Translations under genes and position numbers: made by a program
The notes under the pieces: model-generated
Told to the model about the DNA's origin: nothing
The model's database searches: none
What the model saw: only the letters and a program-made list of their open reading frames with translations
NCBI GenBank assembly: GCA_013397455.1
Contig: VYZB01000522.1
Coordinates: forward strand, 539,205-603,204
DNA: 64,000 nt
Direction: 5' to 3'
From: Crotophaga sulcirostris
Lineage: Eukaryota > Chordata > Aves > Cuculiformes > Crotophagidae
Shown: piece by piece, positions 24,734 through 37,258 of the stretch
How positions within the stretch are numbered: the stretch's first letter is position 1
Layout: every line of letters starts with the position of its first letter

Positions 24734-27700
24734 CAGACCTGACTGAAGTCTGATCTTTAGCAAGTCTGTCATGAAAGCATTTCACTCACTGCGTCAAAGC
24801 TGTAAGAAGGTATTCAGCTACTTGGCATGTCGTTTTTGTGCCTGTCCTTGATGAAGGTAAGTTTAGAAGCAGCAACTGTGATGATGAACAGGATCTAGAA
24901 GAAATGAAGGAGCCTAGCTGGGCAGATGGCTGCCAGACAGAATCTTCTCCGCCGAAATTTCTCATTCAGCTGTCTGCATTTCATGCTACTTTTAATCAAA
25001 TCCCCAGATAGCTCTCATTTGGGCTTTATCTCTGAATAACTCTGCTTCAAGACACATCAGTTACAGAAGGGACAAATTCATCCATGCTTTACACAGATTT
25101 GCATTGCAGAAAATATACCCACAACGCAGACTCTTGATACCGAGATGGCACCAAGAGCCTACAAGAAATGTCTTATACCATACCTTAACATTTTCCCAAT
25201 GTCAATAGTATGTTTCTTGCTTCTAGGTTTCGGCTATATGTTTTATGTCATTTTTAGGCTTTCACAAATTGAAAGAGGTGTCCAGTGTTGCTTAGTGGTT
25301 TTCCACTACTGGAAATACCAGGTATTCTCCCACTACTTTTCCAAGATTCTTTGAATTCTTCTTACTTAACTCCCTCAGGCTGTTGGATCCTATGCAGCTT
25401 TATATCCAGTCCTGGATGCACATCATTGGACATAGCAAACGGGATATTTGTTTGTTGATAAGGCCTTTGTGCTGCCTTTCAGTAAAGATGGAAAATATAT
25501 TTTATTTCTCAAAAAAAATAATGTAGAAGGACTAAAATATGGAATCCTGGGAAGTCTAGAAATGCAGTGACTTACTTGACTCTTAATGTGAACTGGTAAA
25601 GAAGATATTTCTTAACTGTTCCTGCAGTAGAAGAATGTGTGACAAATACAATGACAGTATTTCTGCTTAGTTACATCCCTAAATATAACATAGCATATAT
25701 GAAATGCAAGATGATTCAATTGAGTTTATTTTTCATCTGGTCTCTGGTAACCCAGTTAAGAACACCGTGCAGAAGCTGTTCAGACCCAGAAAAATTGCTA
25801 ACTGTTAATACCTGAAGCACCGTAAGCTGCATACCATCAGACTACAGGGTCTTTTTTCTTTACCAAACCATTTAAATTTAAAGTACTGACAGTTTCTGGC
25901 TTCTATTTTTCTATATTTTTTGCTATATATTTCTAATAACTGAAGGGAGGATGGTCAACAAAATGGCTGATCCATACAGATAAATGAAAGTAGCTTGGCT
26001 CAGTAATTCAGTGCTAGAGCCAGTGTACGGAAACAAACAGCTGTCTGACTCAGGAGGTGGTGACTGGAGCCTACAGACCCATCTCTTGGCAGTTCATGAA
26101 AAGCTGGGACTACTGGCAGCTGGAAAGAGGCAGGGCTCGGGCGAGGGAAGACTTTGGGTGAAGTTTGGAAAGGCAGTGTTGGCTGTTCATACAGACTTGG
26201 GGGATTGATACCTTTAATATAGATTTGGTAGTCTCGATCTCATCAGCCCAAGTTACATCTGAAAAACTTGGGATTGTTTGAAGTGCATCCATTCTTCACT
26301 GCCCAATGCAGGACGCCTCCGGGAAGTGAAATCTCTCTCTAAGCAAGAGCCATCAAAGACATCTAAGGAGACTGCAGTTTAGATGCCCAGAAGCCTCATC
26401 ATTCTTTAAGTCTTCACCATTCCTTTTAATTGTGCAAAATCACTTTTTGTGAGCTTGACGTAATGTGGTATAATCTTAAAGCTTTTACATCATCTATCTT
26501 TAAATAAAAACATGCCTTATGGCAAAAATAATGTTACAATGTAATTAGGCTCTATAGTCTGGAAATAAACCCTCATTTTAAATGGACTATTACTGGAAAG
26601 CTATTTGCACAGCAGATGTTGTGAAGATATCTGCTGCTTTTCCATTTTGTTAGCTAACCTTACTCTGACAGTACTAGTTTGTAGACATGCAGATGTAAAT
26701 TCTCCCTAAGCGATTCATAATGCTAACAGCAAAACTATAAATTGCAGCTAATGCAAGAAGATGTGTCTGAAATGCTTAAGCGTTTTCCAAAAATGTTGCC
26801 ATTTTCTTTGTATTTAAACAGATCCTTATTGATCTCACCTCCTCCAGTCTCCAGCCAAAAATATTTGTTGTGCTTGACTCTTATCAGTTTATTCGGCTCA
26901 GGAGTAGCAATCAAGTGTTTCAGTTATACTTAGTGAACAGCGTAAATAGTCCCTGTAGTTGTTCATTAAAACCTCCATGATGTATGCATCAATTACCAAA
27001 CAGCTTGAACAAAACAGAGGTAAATTAACTTTCTGAAACTCACTGTCATAGCCGAAAGGAGTGTAAAGCATTAAAAGTGATTTCATGGCTTAAAGTTCAT
27101 CTAAAGTACTATTAGCCTTAAGTCCAATTTTCAACTGTCAAGGGGAATATTTACAATAGCAATTTCAGATCATTATCTTAACATTTCAATGCAAATAGCC
27201 ACAATTTAATTCATTATTACTCACATTACATCTTTATTTTGCCACCAACTGGTGGCTGACATTTCCCAAGCTACTACGAAGAAATGCTAATTAGACTGGT
27301 GTGCACTCTTACCCTTTCTTAATTTCATCATGTTTGTTCTTCAGTGACAAGAAGCATTTCCCTCCTTCTGGCCAACTATTGCCTTTTATCCTCTGCATCT
27401 CCTCAGTGGTCCAGTTGGCAAATTGAAACAGAGATAGCGCAAGTAGAATAATTGCCCGCTTTCTGTCTTTTTGGATAAGTGTCTAAGAATATTTGTGCTA
27501 GTATGACAAAAATTGCCCCCTTCCAGCAGCCCACCCACCCAACTTAATTTAGGAGATCTGAAGTGATCTCTGGAGTGGAATACTCTATGCATTAATATGC
27601 AAATGAACTGCCAAGAAAGTTCAGATTTGCATTTAGACTGGACAAAGGGGAAGGAAACGGCTTTCTCATGCTGTTCCCTTGCATCACCACAATTTCACAA

Positions 27701-30655
27701 ATTACTAATCCCAGAAATGATGCCAGAAGGGACTTTCTCACTGCGTTTCATTCATGCTCAGATGCGTTTGATTCATCTCAATGTGCCTGGCATTTTACAG
27801 TAAACCTGCAAATTTAAAGTGTAGGCAGAACGTCTGCGGCTTTGCTAAGAATCAAATGTGTTTGAAATAAAGACAATTAGTAAACATCAAATAAAAGATC
27901 CTCTCCTGCTAGGGCCTGGAATAGTAATAGCCAGGGGGTAAGGTAATCTTGGGAAAGTTTCCCTAAGAATTAACAATTATGCCACTTAGAACATCTTCTG
28001 TCCATTAAGAATAACATTATCCCAGCCTGCATATGTGCCACAAATAAAAGATTTAGCCAGTGAATGCCAACATTTTTAAGGAGAAAGGAAAAAGGAACCT
28101 GTAAGGCAAAACAGTAATCTAGTTTGCAGATGGATAGAGTTTAATCCTTCTCCTCCTGATTTGCAGTCTGCAGTTTAGACAGCGTATGAAATGAGGAATC
28201 GTTCCTGGGGTTAAAACGCAGGTCCTTTTAAATGCATTCAACTTCCCTTGCTTGTGGAGAGTATCCCTCCAAATTAAATAATATTTTTGACATGTTTTCC
28301 TGAAGACTTTTTGTATGTCTAGTAGCTGTTTTAATCAGAGAAGCATTGTTTAATTTATTTTTTTAGCAGGTGAGTCAGTTTTTCTGTATCTGAAAACAGA
28401 GCAGCTTTCAGCAGCACAGGTGCCCCAACAGGCAGGTACTTTTCAAAAATAGGTATAATGTTGAAAAAGTACCTGCCCTGGGGCATCAACAAATAGGAAT
28501 TTCAAGATCGGTTTTATGTTGGCTTCTTAATCTTTCTGGGGGATTTTTTTTTCTCCTCCCAGCTACTGTAGCAAAGAAAATACTGTAAGTCATCACATTT
28601 CTATTTGCCAACATTTATTTGCCCTTTGGTTTAAATGTGTACAGTGGGAGGGTGATAGGGCAGTGCCTGTTACTGGTGGGGATACGTTTTGCTGTGTCTG
28701 GTTTTTAGATGGCTAGAAATGAAGTATTAATATTTGTTCATTGGAGAAATGCAACGAAGTTTTTCTATGTCAGATAGATTTTTCCCCTCTCATCCTGCTG
28801 TCCTCCCCTGAACTTTCCCCTTGGACTGTCTTTTGAGTGAATAAAGGGCCATTTTATTACTTTATATTAATGACATTTATGTCCATTCCAAGCCCTTCCC
28901 CTCTCTCCACAGCAACCTTCATTTTTTTTAAAACACTGTGCAGCACAGCTGGTTACACTTTTCCTGCCATGCCTTTATAAGATTCTTTGTTCATGCAATC
29001 CCACATTCCAACCTCCTGTTTCTATCTAGCAGAAACTGAAATACAGATTTATTTTTAGGACTCCGATTAAGTCCCATTTTTGTCTGATGCCTAAACTGAA
29101 GAATTTCAATAAGTATTTTCCAAAATGGGAACAGACACAGGAATCTGTTTTTACTTGTTAAAATGAGCGTAGGTCAGCACCTTGGGACTCAGGAGTGAGT
29201 GTTGGGATTTAGTGACCGTGGCACTGTGTCGCAAAAAACAGTCTGGTGCATGTACTCATGCAGATTTAGGTGGTGGAAAGAAAAGCCATGTGTGTGAGAT
29301 ACAGATCGTCTGACCCTGGCTTTCAGTCCTCCTCCAGATCAGCAACACCAGCTTAACTTGGGACCTTTTTAGTGAGTTTTATAGTGTCATGTGATTTCTG
29401 TTTCCCGTGCTAATATTCTATTTCTTGATATCCCTCTGATTTTCTTCATATTTGATTTGCGGACCTCTGTAGATTGCCCGTATGACTGTCTTTGTGTGCT
29501 ATTCTTAATGTTGTCAAGCATCCTTTTCTCTTGTTTTTAGATCAAGAAGTATTTTTATTCAAGATATTACATTATTTTTGTTAGTTTTCTTTTGCTTTCT
29601 GATGACTAGTGGGGTTTTTTTGGTTTTGTTTCTTAAAAGGTTGCAAAATTCTAATGGAACTCAGTTACAATACTGTTCAAAAACCCATATCACCCTGATT
29701 CCATTGGGTGGCCACCTACCCATGTCACTGAGAACTGGCATTTCACTGCAGATTTCTCATTGTCTTTCTAACTGTTTTATCAAACTTTTAAAATTTCAGG
29801 AACCAAGAATTAAAAACGCCTAAGTTGTAACCTGCAAGCTTCCATTAAATCTCTTCTCTGTGTTTACAAACACTGGAAATCAAACTTATAATGGGAATCT
29901 TCAACCTTAACCTGATGGTGGTTTCTGTCCTTGCTGACTATGTTGTATAAATTAACGCTGGACCATGTTGACTATGCCCTGGTGAAAGACCAAAAGCATT
30001 TGAGGAGCAATTGGTACAAGCAGCATTTCTCTCAGGAATGAAAGACACCTAAGCATTACTAACAGAAGAGCAACATCTAGCATCCTCCTACATCAGCCCT
30101 TCCACTCTAGCTAGAGGGAAAATAGTCAGTCTGACTATTGACTAAATAAAAAAGGGAAAATAATCTATTTCCAGAGAAATTGTAAGACTAACCAGGGTAG
30201 TGCCAAAAAATGGCAAATGTGGAAGATTGTGAGTGGGCAAAAGGCTTAAAAATTAGCACTTGGTTTTTGAAACTTTTTGTTCTTCACTTCCCTTCCTGCA
30301 TAAATTTGAACGTTCCTACTGACTTTTGCCCAACAGTATTCACACCAGTTCTCTCCCTTTCTTTTTCACTTCCCTGCTAACCCAACTGGGCTCCACCCAG
30401 ACCTTTGAGAAAGACTGTTGATATTAATAATAAAATTCGCATCCACCTGAGGCATAAAGTCTTAGTGCAACTGCAAGAGAACAATGATGGGAAGGCCAGA
30501 TCTCTTGATAAGTGCAGTTCCATCCTGAGCAGTGGAGTGTTTGTAAATATTAAAGACGATTAATAGGATATCTGTCTCTCTCACGTCCTCTCCATGTGTA
30601 GTCACCTCAGAAACCCCTTTGACATCCTGCAGTTGGAATGCAAAGCATAAATATA
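24734..30655. other. Gene-free AT-rich stretch
   Basis: No recognisable transposon or exon; the open frames are all under 82 codons. Around 27.16-27.30 kb there is a compact cluster of an octamer-like ATGCAAAT, TAATT cores and a 16-bp palindrome, described separately. Pyrimidine-rich runs near 28.5-28.9 kb are low complexity. Confidence 0.6.
27160..27310. promoter_or_regulatory. Possible conserved non-coding element
   Basis: In about 150 bases there are an ATGCAAAT octamer (27191-27198), several ATTTAATTC/TAATTAG-type homeodomain cores, and the palindrome gccacca-ac-tggtggc at 27241-27256. A second ATGCAAAT lies near 27597. Octamers are bound by POU factors and TAAT cores by homeodomain proteins (established). 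That this segment is an enhancer is only inference from motif density in AT-rich DNA, where such words are common by chance. Confidence 0.15.
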
Positions 30656-30676
30656 ATCACAGAATCATAGAATTGG
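30656..30676 (-). mobile_element. CR1 3' tail remnant, minus strand
   Basis: The bases atcacagaatcatagaatt are the reverse complement of the octamer tail that ends avian CR1 copies. They abut the internal 5' edge of the plus-strand CR1 piece that follows, so two CR1 ends lie in opposite orientation with almost nothing between them. It is too short for subfamily work, but the match to the tail is clear. Confidence 0.7.
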
Positions 30677-30679
30677 CCA

Positions 30680-31278
30680 AGCAGGCCAACAGCATCCCTG
30701 CTTGTATCAGCCATGGTGTGACCAGCAGGAGCAGGGAAGGGATTGTCTCCTGTACCTGGCACTTGTGAGGCCACACCTCAAATCCTGGGTTCAGTTTTGG
30801 CCCCCCACTACAAAAAAGACATTGAGGGCCTGGAGAGCTTTCACAGGAGGGTAGTGGAGCTGGGGAAGGGTCTGGAGCCCAGGGGTTCTGGGAGCGGCTG
30901 AGGGACCTGGGGCTGTTTAGTCTGGAGAACAGAAGTCTGAGGGGAGACCTCATCACTCTCTGTAGCTCCCTGAAAGGAGGTTGTGGTGAGGTGGATGTTG
31001 GTCTCTTCTCCAAGTAGCAAGTGATCGGATGACAGGAAATGGCCTCAAGTCGTGTCAGGGGAGGCTTAGATTGGATATGAGGAAATGTGTCTTTAGTGAA
31101 AGAGTAGTGAAGCACTGGCAGAGGCTGCCCAGGGCAGTGGTGGAGTCTCCGTCCCTGGAGGGGTTCAGATAATGTGTAGCTGCAGCACTTTGAGATATGA
31201 TTTAGTAGGCACAAGGTTGTCGGGCTGACAGTTGGGCTGGATGAGCTTAGAGGCCTTTTCCAACCTCTAGGATTCTAT
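30680..31278 (+). mobile_element. CR1 LINE, 3' part, plus strand
   Basis: A CR1 copy beginning in the region after the reverse-transcriptase core (aggccaacagcatcc) and running to a tail near ggattctatta. The C-terminal ORF2 frame is still legible, with YLALVRPHLKSWVQFW read around 30750-30800. It is followed by the usual gctgaggggagacctcat and ctgcccagggcagtggtgg blocks and the aggccttttccaacctc end. Frameshifts break the coding frame. The 185-codon minus-strand frame at 30657-31214 is antisense shadow. Confidence 0.92.
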
Positions 31279-34260
31279 TATTCACTTTATTTGTCAATAC
31301 CTGTCACCGCTTTTCTTTATTCCTCTCCCACAATGTTCTTGCTTGTCTTCTTCTGCCCTTTTCCTGTTCCCCCAGCTGAAAACACACAGTATTCTGAATC
31401 CAGACCGAGCATTTTGTTTCTGTGAGATGATCTGATGTGTGGACCTCAGGACAGTCAACCATGTCTGCAGTGCAGATTTGCTCCTCAGTTCTGATGCAGC
31501 TAAGAAACTGCAGTAGTCCTATGAGTTCAGAAAGCCTCTCTGTCACAATTAGGAGATCTAGTAAACAATTAATGATGTTGCTAAATGAATTGCTGTCCTC
31601 TGATAGAAGGCTTCTGTCAAAGAGTGTAAAGGTGAAGACAGCAAAAGTACATAAAGTGTGATCACATTCCTGACACTGCTCATTATTAATAAAAGGTGAG
31701 GAAGAAAATGAAAGTGAATGTGAGAAAATGCCTTTTCTCTTTCAAGTCGCAGAAATTCAGGCAGGGAACCTGAAGTTAAAAAGCTCCCCACCTTTTCAGA
31801 TAAAAGTTTTCTTTTTTCACTTTTGGAAGCCCTGCCCTTCTGGAACGATGGCCCATACAGAAACTATCCCAGCTGAAAGGCCACATGAATACTATGGCAA
31901 ATTCAATTTAGTCATCAGGAAGGGTTATTTCTAGTTGGTTTCTTTTTCTCAGTTGATGTGGACATTCTAGAGGTTCTTTTTCTCCCTTGTATTCTGCATA
32001 TTTTAAGATAAAAATAAATTGTAGCTGTTTATACTCCTCTGCAATAGCTTTGCTTCCGGATGCTCTTATTTAACACCTGGAGGGATGTTCTTATTTCACA
32101 ATTTATCCACTTTGCAACTAGATTAAAAGGCGTTCTTGTAACAGAACACAGTTACTGACTCACTGTTAGCCACAACCAGAAATGATGAGACTGGCAGAGT
32201 CACCAGTCCCGTTCTCTGTGGTGTGCTTGGCTCCATTGTCACCATGCCACAGCACAGCCCATAGTGGCTTTGATGATGTTTCTAAACTTGCTGCTGGATC
32301 TGTTAGTAACATCCCAGTCTGCAGCAAGCAAGGAGCTGTTGTGTGGGGCTGTTAATAGTCATTGATTTTGGCAAGTCCTTTGGAAGGGCCTGTAGGAGAA
32401 CCTTGGTTGAGGATGACTGCACCAGCAGTGAACACACTCCATAGACTGTGTTAAGTCAAACCCCTTAGTGTTCTCATCTAGTACATTAGTGAGGAATTGC
32501 TAGTGCATGGTACATTCATGTTCTAATTTATGTTCACTAATTTCCTTGTGTAGTCAAGCTCTTAAGGTTAGACTGTCTCTGTATGCTTTCTTGAAAAGCT
32601 GTATTTTAAGCTTCCTGGTTTGCTGCATAATCAGGCTGATTTTTAAGCTTATTTATAGCTTTGCTTTTGTCCTAAACCTTTCTTAGGTTTTCATTTTGAA
32701 GGAAACAATCCTGATGAGCAGCAGATTAGCATTAAACAGCGTTCCTAAAAGAATGGTTGTTATATCATGACAATTTTGTTGTGATTAGTTCCTGCAAATA
32801 GTGAATGTCCCTGGGCTAAGCAATTCTCTCTCCCAGTATGAGGAGTCATTGCCATCCTTGTTTTGATTATGGCAACCTGAATGATCTTGGCCTGTCCTTA
32901 AGTGATGCTGTGATTCCTTCTTCCAAGTCCGTGTTTTCCTTGTCTGTGCACAGAAGCATCCTGCACAGTGAAGTGCTGAAGTCTGCATTGTGAGTTCTGA
33001 ACAGAGGAGAGCCACAGAGGTGTCCCTTTGTGTTCTGAGCTCTTGTGTAGGACTAGTACTTTGCAGTGTTTTCTGGTACTGCAGATAATGGAACAGCTTC
33101 TGTGGGCTAAAAACATGCTGAACCTGTTCTGGCATCCCTCCAGTTTAGGGGTTATAATATCGATGTTGGTACCATCCTGTAGGAATGACTGGGTCACATC
33201 TAGCTTGTGGAGAATTGCTCCCTTGTGCCTGATCTGTCCATAGTCTTACATGCTGCCACTCTAGCATTTACCTGCAGTGAGGAATGGAAAAGGTTACTCT
33301 TTCATTGGATATTTCTGAGTCTCTACGTCTGTATTTAGCTTTTTTTGATTCTATCTTAACTATCACAATTCTTTCTGTACATAGAGGAATAGTACAATGT
33401 CTCAGAATGCAGAGAATTGCTGAAGTTTTGATAGTATCCAGTACCTTCACTCTTGTAGCAATGTGTTGATAGTTGAGTTATATTTGGTTTTTAGTTCAGG
33501 ATCGTTCTGTTGGATTTTGGAGAGGCTGGTTTGTTTAGGGTGGTTTTGGCTTGGATTTGAGGGTTTATTTGAGGCTAAAGGCTCTCTGACAAAACACTAG
33601 TTCTACAGAAAACGGTTGGTTTTAGCAATTCGGGCTTTGAACTAGCTATTCACATTGTGCTTTAGTCATGTATGTGAATAGTTTTCTCTGTATATTTATT
33701 TTGTCTATGATGAAATGTGATTCATTGACCTTGCACTATGTAAGAAAACTCATCTGCTCTAAAAGAGTCACTGAGGAAACTGGTGAAGCTCTTTGTAGTC
33801 TTTATGAGTTTCTTTAATTGGCACAATAGGGAATGGAGGGTCTCTGGACATCAGTGAGGCAAGAAATTTATTTATTCCTTCTTAGGACAGGAGGTGTACT
33901 GTAAAACCTTGAATTCTAAGGTAACTTTCTGTGAAGAGAGAACTCTTCTGCAGGACATGAGAATGCCCCTCTGTGAGCACTGGATTACTCAGTTTTCCCT
34001 AAAACCTACTGAAAAGGAGAAGCATTCAGCATGGAATGTCAGTGACAAGAGAAGTAGTTTCATCTCTGTATTACAAAAAGGACCAGTTGGCAAGTACATC
34101 GTAAGGTATCCTTGCAATAGTCATTTTAATATTAATAAAGGTAGTGTACAAGTGCACTTTCTATCTCATCTCAGTACTGCCAATTAGAGAATGATACTCC
34201 TACACAGTCTTTCCGCACTAAGCTCTTTGCAGTGCTTTCACCTATGCCATCTGTGATGTT
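31279..34260. other. Gene-free stretch
   Basis: No named repeat or exon. Frames of 116 and 99 codons on the minus strand around 32.8-33.2 kb overlap each other and a plus-strand frame, and match nothing I know. A G/T-rich low-complexity patch lies near 33.48-33.57 kb. Confidence 0.55.
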
Positions 34261-34359
34261 TGTATTTCCTGATGACCTTTTCAACAGTTTGTTGTTCTCA
34301 TTCTTCTGTCCATGTGAGAGAGATGGAATTCTCCAAGGAAAGCTACTTGAACATATGGC
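34261..34359. repeat. Diverged direct repeat, copy A
   Basis: Copy A shares a 27-base perfect match at its start (tgtatttcctgatgacc and onward) with 35082. It then stays roughly 70 percent similar for about 70 more bases, through the 'gagagag' and 'gaattctcc' blocks. Orientation is the same as copy B. The identity of the family is unknown. Confidence 0.75.
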
Positions 34360-34738
34360 AAGGTACAATATTATAGCTTGTAAACTGGCATTCATTACTG
34401 ACTTTCTGTACTCTTGACTTCGTTTTTAGTAGTTTTTTGTTTGTGGAAAGGCTTTATTATTAATAACAGTTCTAACTTGGGGAAAGATCCCCAGTGTGTG
34501 AGAACGGGATTGAAGAGTGAAGCAAGGTAATAAAAGTTGAGGAGCTGGGTCAGGCTGTGGATGGAGTCTTCGGAAGTGCAAAAAGATTGTAGTTAATTTT
34601 TGATAAGATGAGGTAGACACAATGAAGAGCTTAACTTGCTTTTGTTTTCCTACCAAACTCTACAAAGCATGGACATGAGAAACCTATTTGAGTACTGGGA
34701 CAAACGCATGGCAGTACTATGTCAAATGCCCATGAAAG

Positions 34739-34811
34739 CGGAGTTGGAACAAGATGATCTTTAAGGTCCCTTCCAACATAAACCATTCTATGGCTTTATG
34801 ATTCTATGGTT
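34739..34811 (+). mobile_element. CR1 LINE, short 3' tail, plus strand
   Basis: Only the last part of a CR1 copy remains: ggagttggaac, gatgatctttaaggtccc, ttccaacataaaccattcta, then two octamer-like units ending near 34810 (tatgattctatgg). It has no coding content. It lies between the two copies of the 34/35 kb direct repeat. Confidence 0.88.
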
Positions 34812-35081
34812 TGTGAGTCAGTGGTTTCATCCTTGGGATTGTTAAGGGCAAAACTGAATGGAAGAAGAAAAGTCACAAGGTGAGAAGGCTGTCATTAGAG
34901 CATGGGCGTAAAGACCAGGCACCTTCTCACCAGAAAGGAGCGTAACAGTTTCAGCAGGTTAGAGTTATGCATATCACAAAGGTAATAAAAAATTCAGCTT
35001 GATGAGATGTGCCACAGGTGTAGTGAAGGGTCTGGAAGGTAGACTTGGTATGGATTAAACAGAGGGGCTCTTTTTGCAGCC

Positions 35082-35177
35082 TGTATTTCCTGATGACCTT
35101 TTCAACAGCTGCCTGCTTTTGTTCTTCTGGCCATAGGAGAGAGTTAGAATTCTCCCAGGGAGGCTGCTTGAATGCCT
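35082..35177. repeat. Diverged direct repeat, copy B
   Basis: Second copy of the repeat at 34261, 821 bases downstream in the same orientation. When the two are read as codons, differences are not concentrated in third positions on the minus strand. On the plus strand there is only a mild third-position excess, and an in-frame stop is present in copy B. That makes a constrained coding repeat unlikely. It could be a member of an unrecognised dispersed family or a local duplication later split by insertion. Confidence 0.75.
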
Positions 35178-36243
35178 GCCATATCCATCCCATTGTGTGA
35201 ATTAAAGGGGTATTGTGTGGACATCATCAACATCAGGGATGTGGTAGAGGCTACTAAATTAAGATGGAAAATCAGTGATGCATTATCAAGTAGCTTTGTT
35301 GTCAGAATGAGAAAGTACTGGATAATTTACAAATCTGTGGATGAACAAATGACAAAACTTCATAACACGTTACATATGTTAGAAGAAAGAGGAACAGACA
35401 GTAATCTGATTGACAGGAAGAACAGTGAGAAATCCCCAAGGCAGTGGAGAAAGAAAGCAAAATAATACTTTTTGCTTTGGTGGAAAGGAAGTAATATGAA
35501 ATTTGACTAAAGATGTGTGAAGGTGAAGGAAATGCTGGTGGATTGTAAGCAGAGATGTGGAATGAGGTATGGGAGGATTAACCAGAAGAAGTGAACCAGC
35601 AGCATAGATGGTTGATAAGTAAAGTCAGTTTTGTAAAAGAAGCAAGAGGAAAATACATGGGATAGGATGAGGAAGAGATTAAGGAAAAAAAAGGCGCTAC
35701 TATTGCTGCTGAAAATAGCTGGAGAGGATGTTATTATTTACAGCTTACAGCTTCTGCAAGGTCAAGAAAAATCCACAGATGCAGTTCAGTGAGGGTTTCA
35801 ATCAAGAAAATACGTATTAGTAGGGATATTTATTTTAACACATAAAGCATAATTGCTACTTGTAGAGCCCAAATTCTAGTTACTGGAAATTTGTGCAACA
35901 GGAAAACAACCCCATTATTTTTTTGCATAGTCTTCCTCTGTAATGCATTTTTTTCATATATCTTAGTATTCAAACAGATTATGAGGCTGACAGTTATGGA
36001 CTGGCATTTACTGTTTCACCCACACAAGTTGCTACACAAATCAGTGGTGATAAAATAGGATTTGTCACACTGCCTGGTCACCGAACTATAGATTATGCTG
36101 GGAAGCACCCACTCATGTATAGCACCGTGGCTGGTGATGTTACAGCTGTCCTTAGGAGGGCTGCCAACAGATGGGAATTCAGGGAGGGAGAAGTGGGCTG
36201 TCGATGATCTAGAACTGGAGAAAGCTCTCTCAGTTTTTTCAAG

Positions 36244-36620
36244 TGAGATGCTGCTCTGTTGGATCAAGAACAATAGAGGAGCTCCACATCATCAATTTCC
36301 CTACCATCATCATCATCCAGATCAGATCTGAAGAGCCTTCCCTTATGGCAATTGAGAATTAAGAAAGATACGTCACCAATTGTCCTATCATCACCATAAT
36401 CCCGATCACACTTACCGAGAAGCCCTTTTTGCAGCAAAGGTTCAAAGAGTCTGTCCCTGGACAACTGAGGATGTCCTACACGGCACGTTCGCCCGTAGAT
36501 GGGATCTCCAGAGATCGCTGCAGGAGGGTCTGGCTTTTATATCATTAAATAAACAGCTCACATCACCCTAAAATTGGGAACTCTGGTTTCAGCTACTTGA
36601 TTGCCCCCAGCCCCACAGAG
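36244..36620 (+). mobile_element. Probable solo LTR, boundaries uncertain
   Basis: The right half has an LTR-like layout: a GC-moderate block ending in gggatctccagaga, then 'ttaaataaacagctc' carrying an AATAAA poly-A signal (about 36547), then caccctaaaattgggaactc and a segment ending gccccaca near 36618. It resembles avian endogenous retrovirus LTRs as I recall them. The left part contains an 84-base direct duplication (36287-36346 and 36371-36432), as often seen in U3 enhancer regions. I could not find a convincing TG start paired with a target-site duplication, so both ends are provisional. Confidence 0.38.
36287..36432. repeat. 84-bp-period imperfect duplication
   Basis: The block beginning catcatcaatttccctacca (36287) reappears as cgtcaccaattgtcctatca (36371) and continues similarly through a 'cagatc/cgatc' and a 'gag..gccctt' region. 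Similarity is about 70 percent by eye. On the minus strand it gives two acidic peptide repeats (DRDYGDDRTIGDV, DLDDDDGREIDDV). I regard these as by-products rather than a protein. Confidence 0.7.
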
Positions 36621-36939
36621 TCTGGCCAATCCTGCAGGAAAGGTGGGAGAAATGGCATCTGGATTTCTCTTACCTCTAAGCTAAGGAGGCTGTTCAAAGT
36701 GCAGCTGTTTTTCCATTTCGTATGGTATCCATGCTTGTGAAAATACAATTAAGGTGATACAACTCTATTCTACTGATAAGGTGATGCATTTTTCTCACAC
36801 TTTGTATATTAAAGTAGCATAACACAATTTTACTGATAATACGACTGTGAGAAGTTACAGATGAAACAGCACACACAGTAATGCAATATGAATCATCCAT
36901 GAGTCGCTTATTTGAGGCCTATTGATCAAGCTCTGACAA

Positions 36940-37258
36940 TTCTCTGGGCAATCTGTGCCGGTGTCTCATTGTGAAGAATTTCTTCCTAATGTCTAATCTG
37001 AATCTTCCCCTTCCAATTTTAAGCCATTCCCCCTCATCCTATCACTACAAGCCCTTGTATAAAAGTCCCTCCCCAGCTTCCTGGTAGGCCTCCTTCAGGT
37101 ATTGTAAGGACACTATAAGATCCCCCAGGAGCCTTCTCTTCTCCAGACTGAACAAGCCCAACTCTCTCAGCCTGTCCTCATAGCAGAGGTGATCCAGCCC
37201 TCGGATCATCTTCATGGCTTCCTCGGGACCCTTTCCAACAGTTCCATCAGTTCTCATA
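36940..37258 (-). mobile_element. CR1 LINE internal fragment, minus strand
   Basis: A CR1 piece reading right to left, lacking the 3' tail. The landmarks seen are ttctctgggcaatctgtgcc, gtgaagaatttcttcctaat, cccttgtataaaagtccctc and the gagccttctcttctccagac block. On the minus strand it reads [20 protein letters not shown], the usual CR1 stretch. The 3' end was lost by truncation or deletion at the left edge. Confidence 0.92.

Noticed and set aside
24549..24785. Tyr/Ile-rich membrane-like peptide
   Set aside because: Translation of the 8-bp AT array; no real protein.
30657..31214. 185-codon minus-strand open frame
   Set aside because: Exactly antisense to the plus-strand CR1 copy. Antisense CR1 frequently stays open in this region.
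35172..35465. 97-codon plus-strand frame, basic at the C-terminus
   Set aside because: Part of it faintly recalls LINE C-terminal regions (IRDVVEATKLRWK), but the match is too short and I could not place it in any family.
36264..36464. Acidic repeat peptide on the minus strand
   Set aside because: Explained by the 84-bp nucleotide duplication in a probable LTR.
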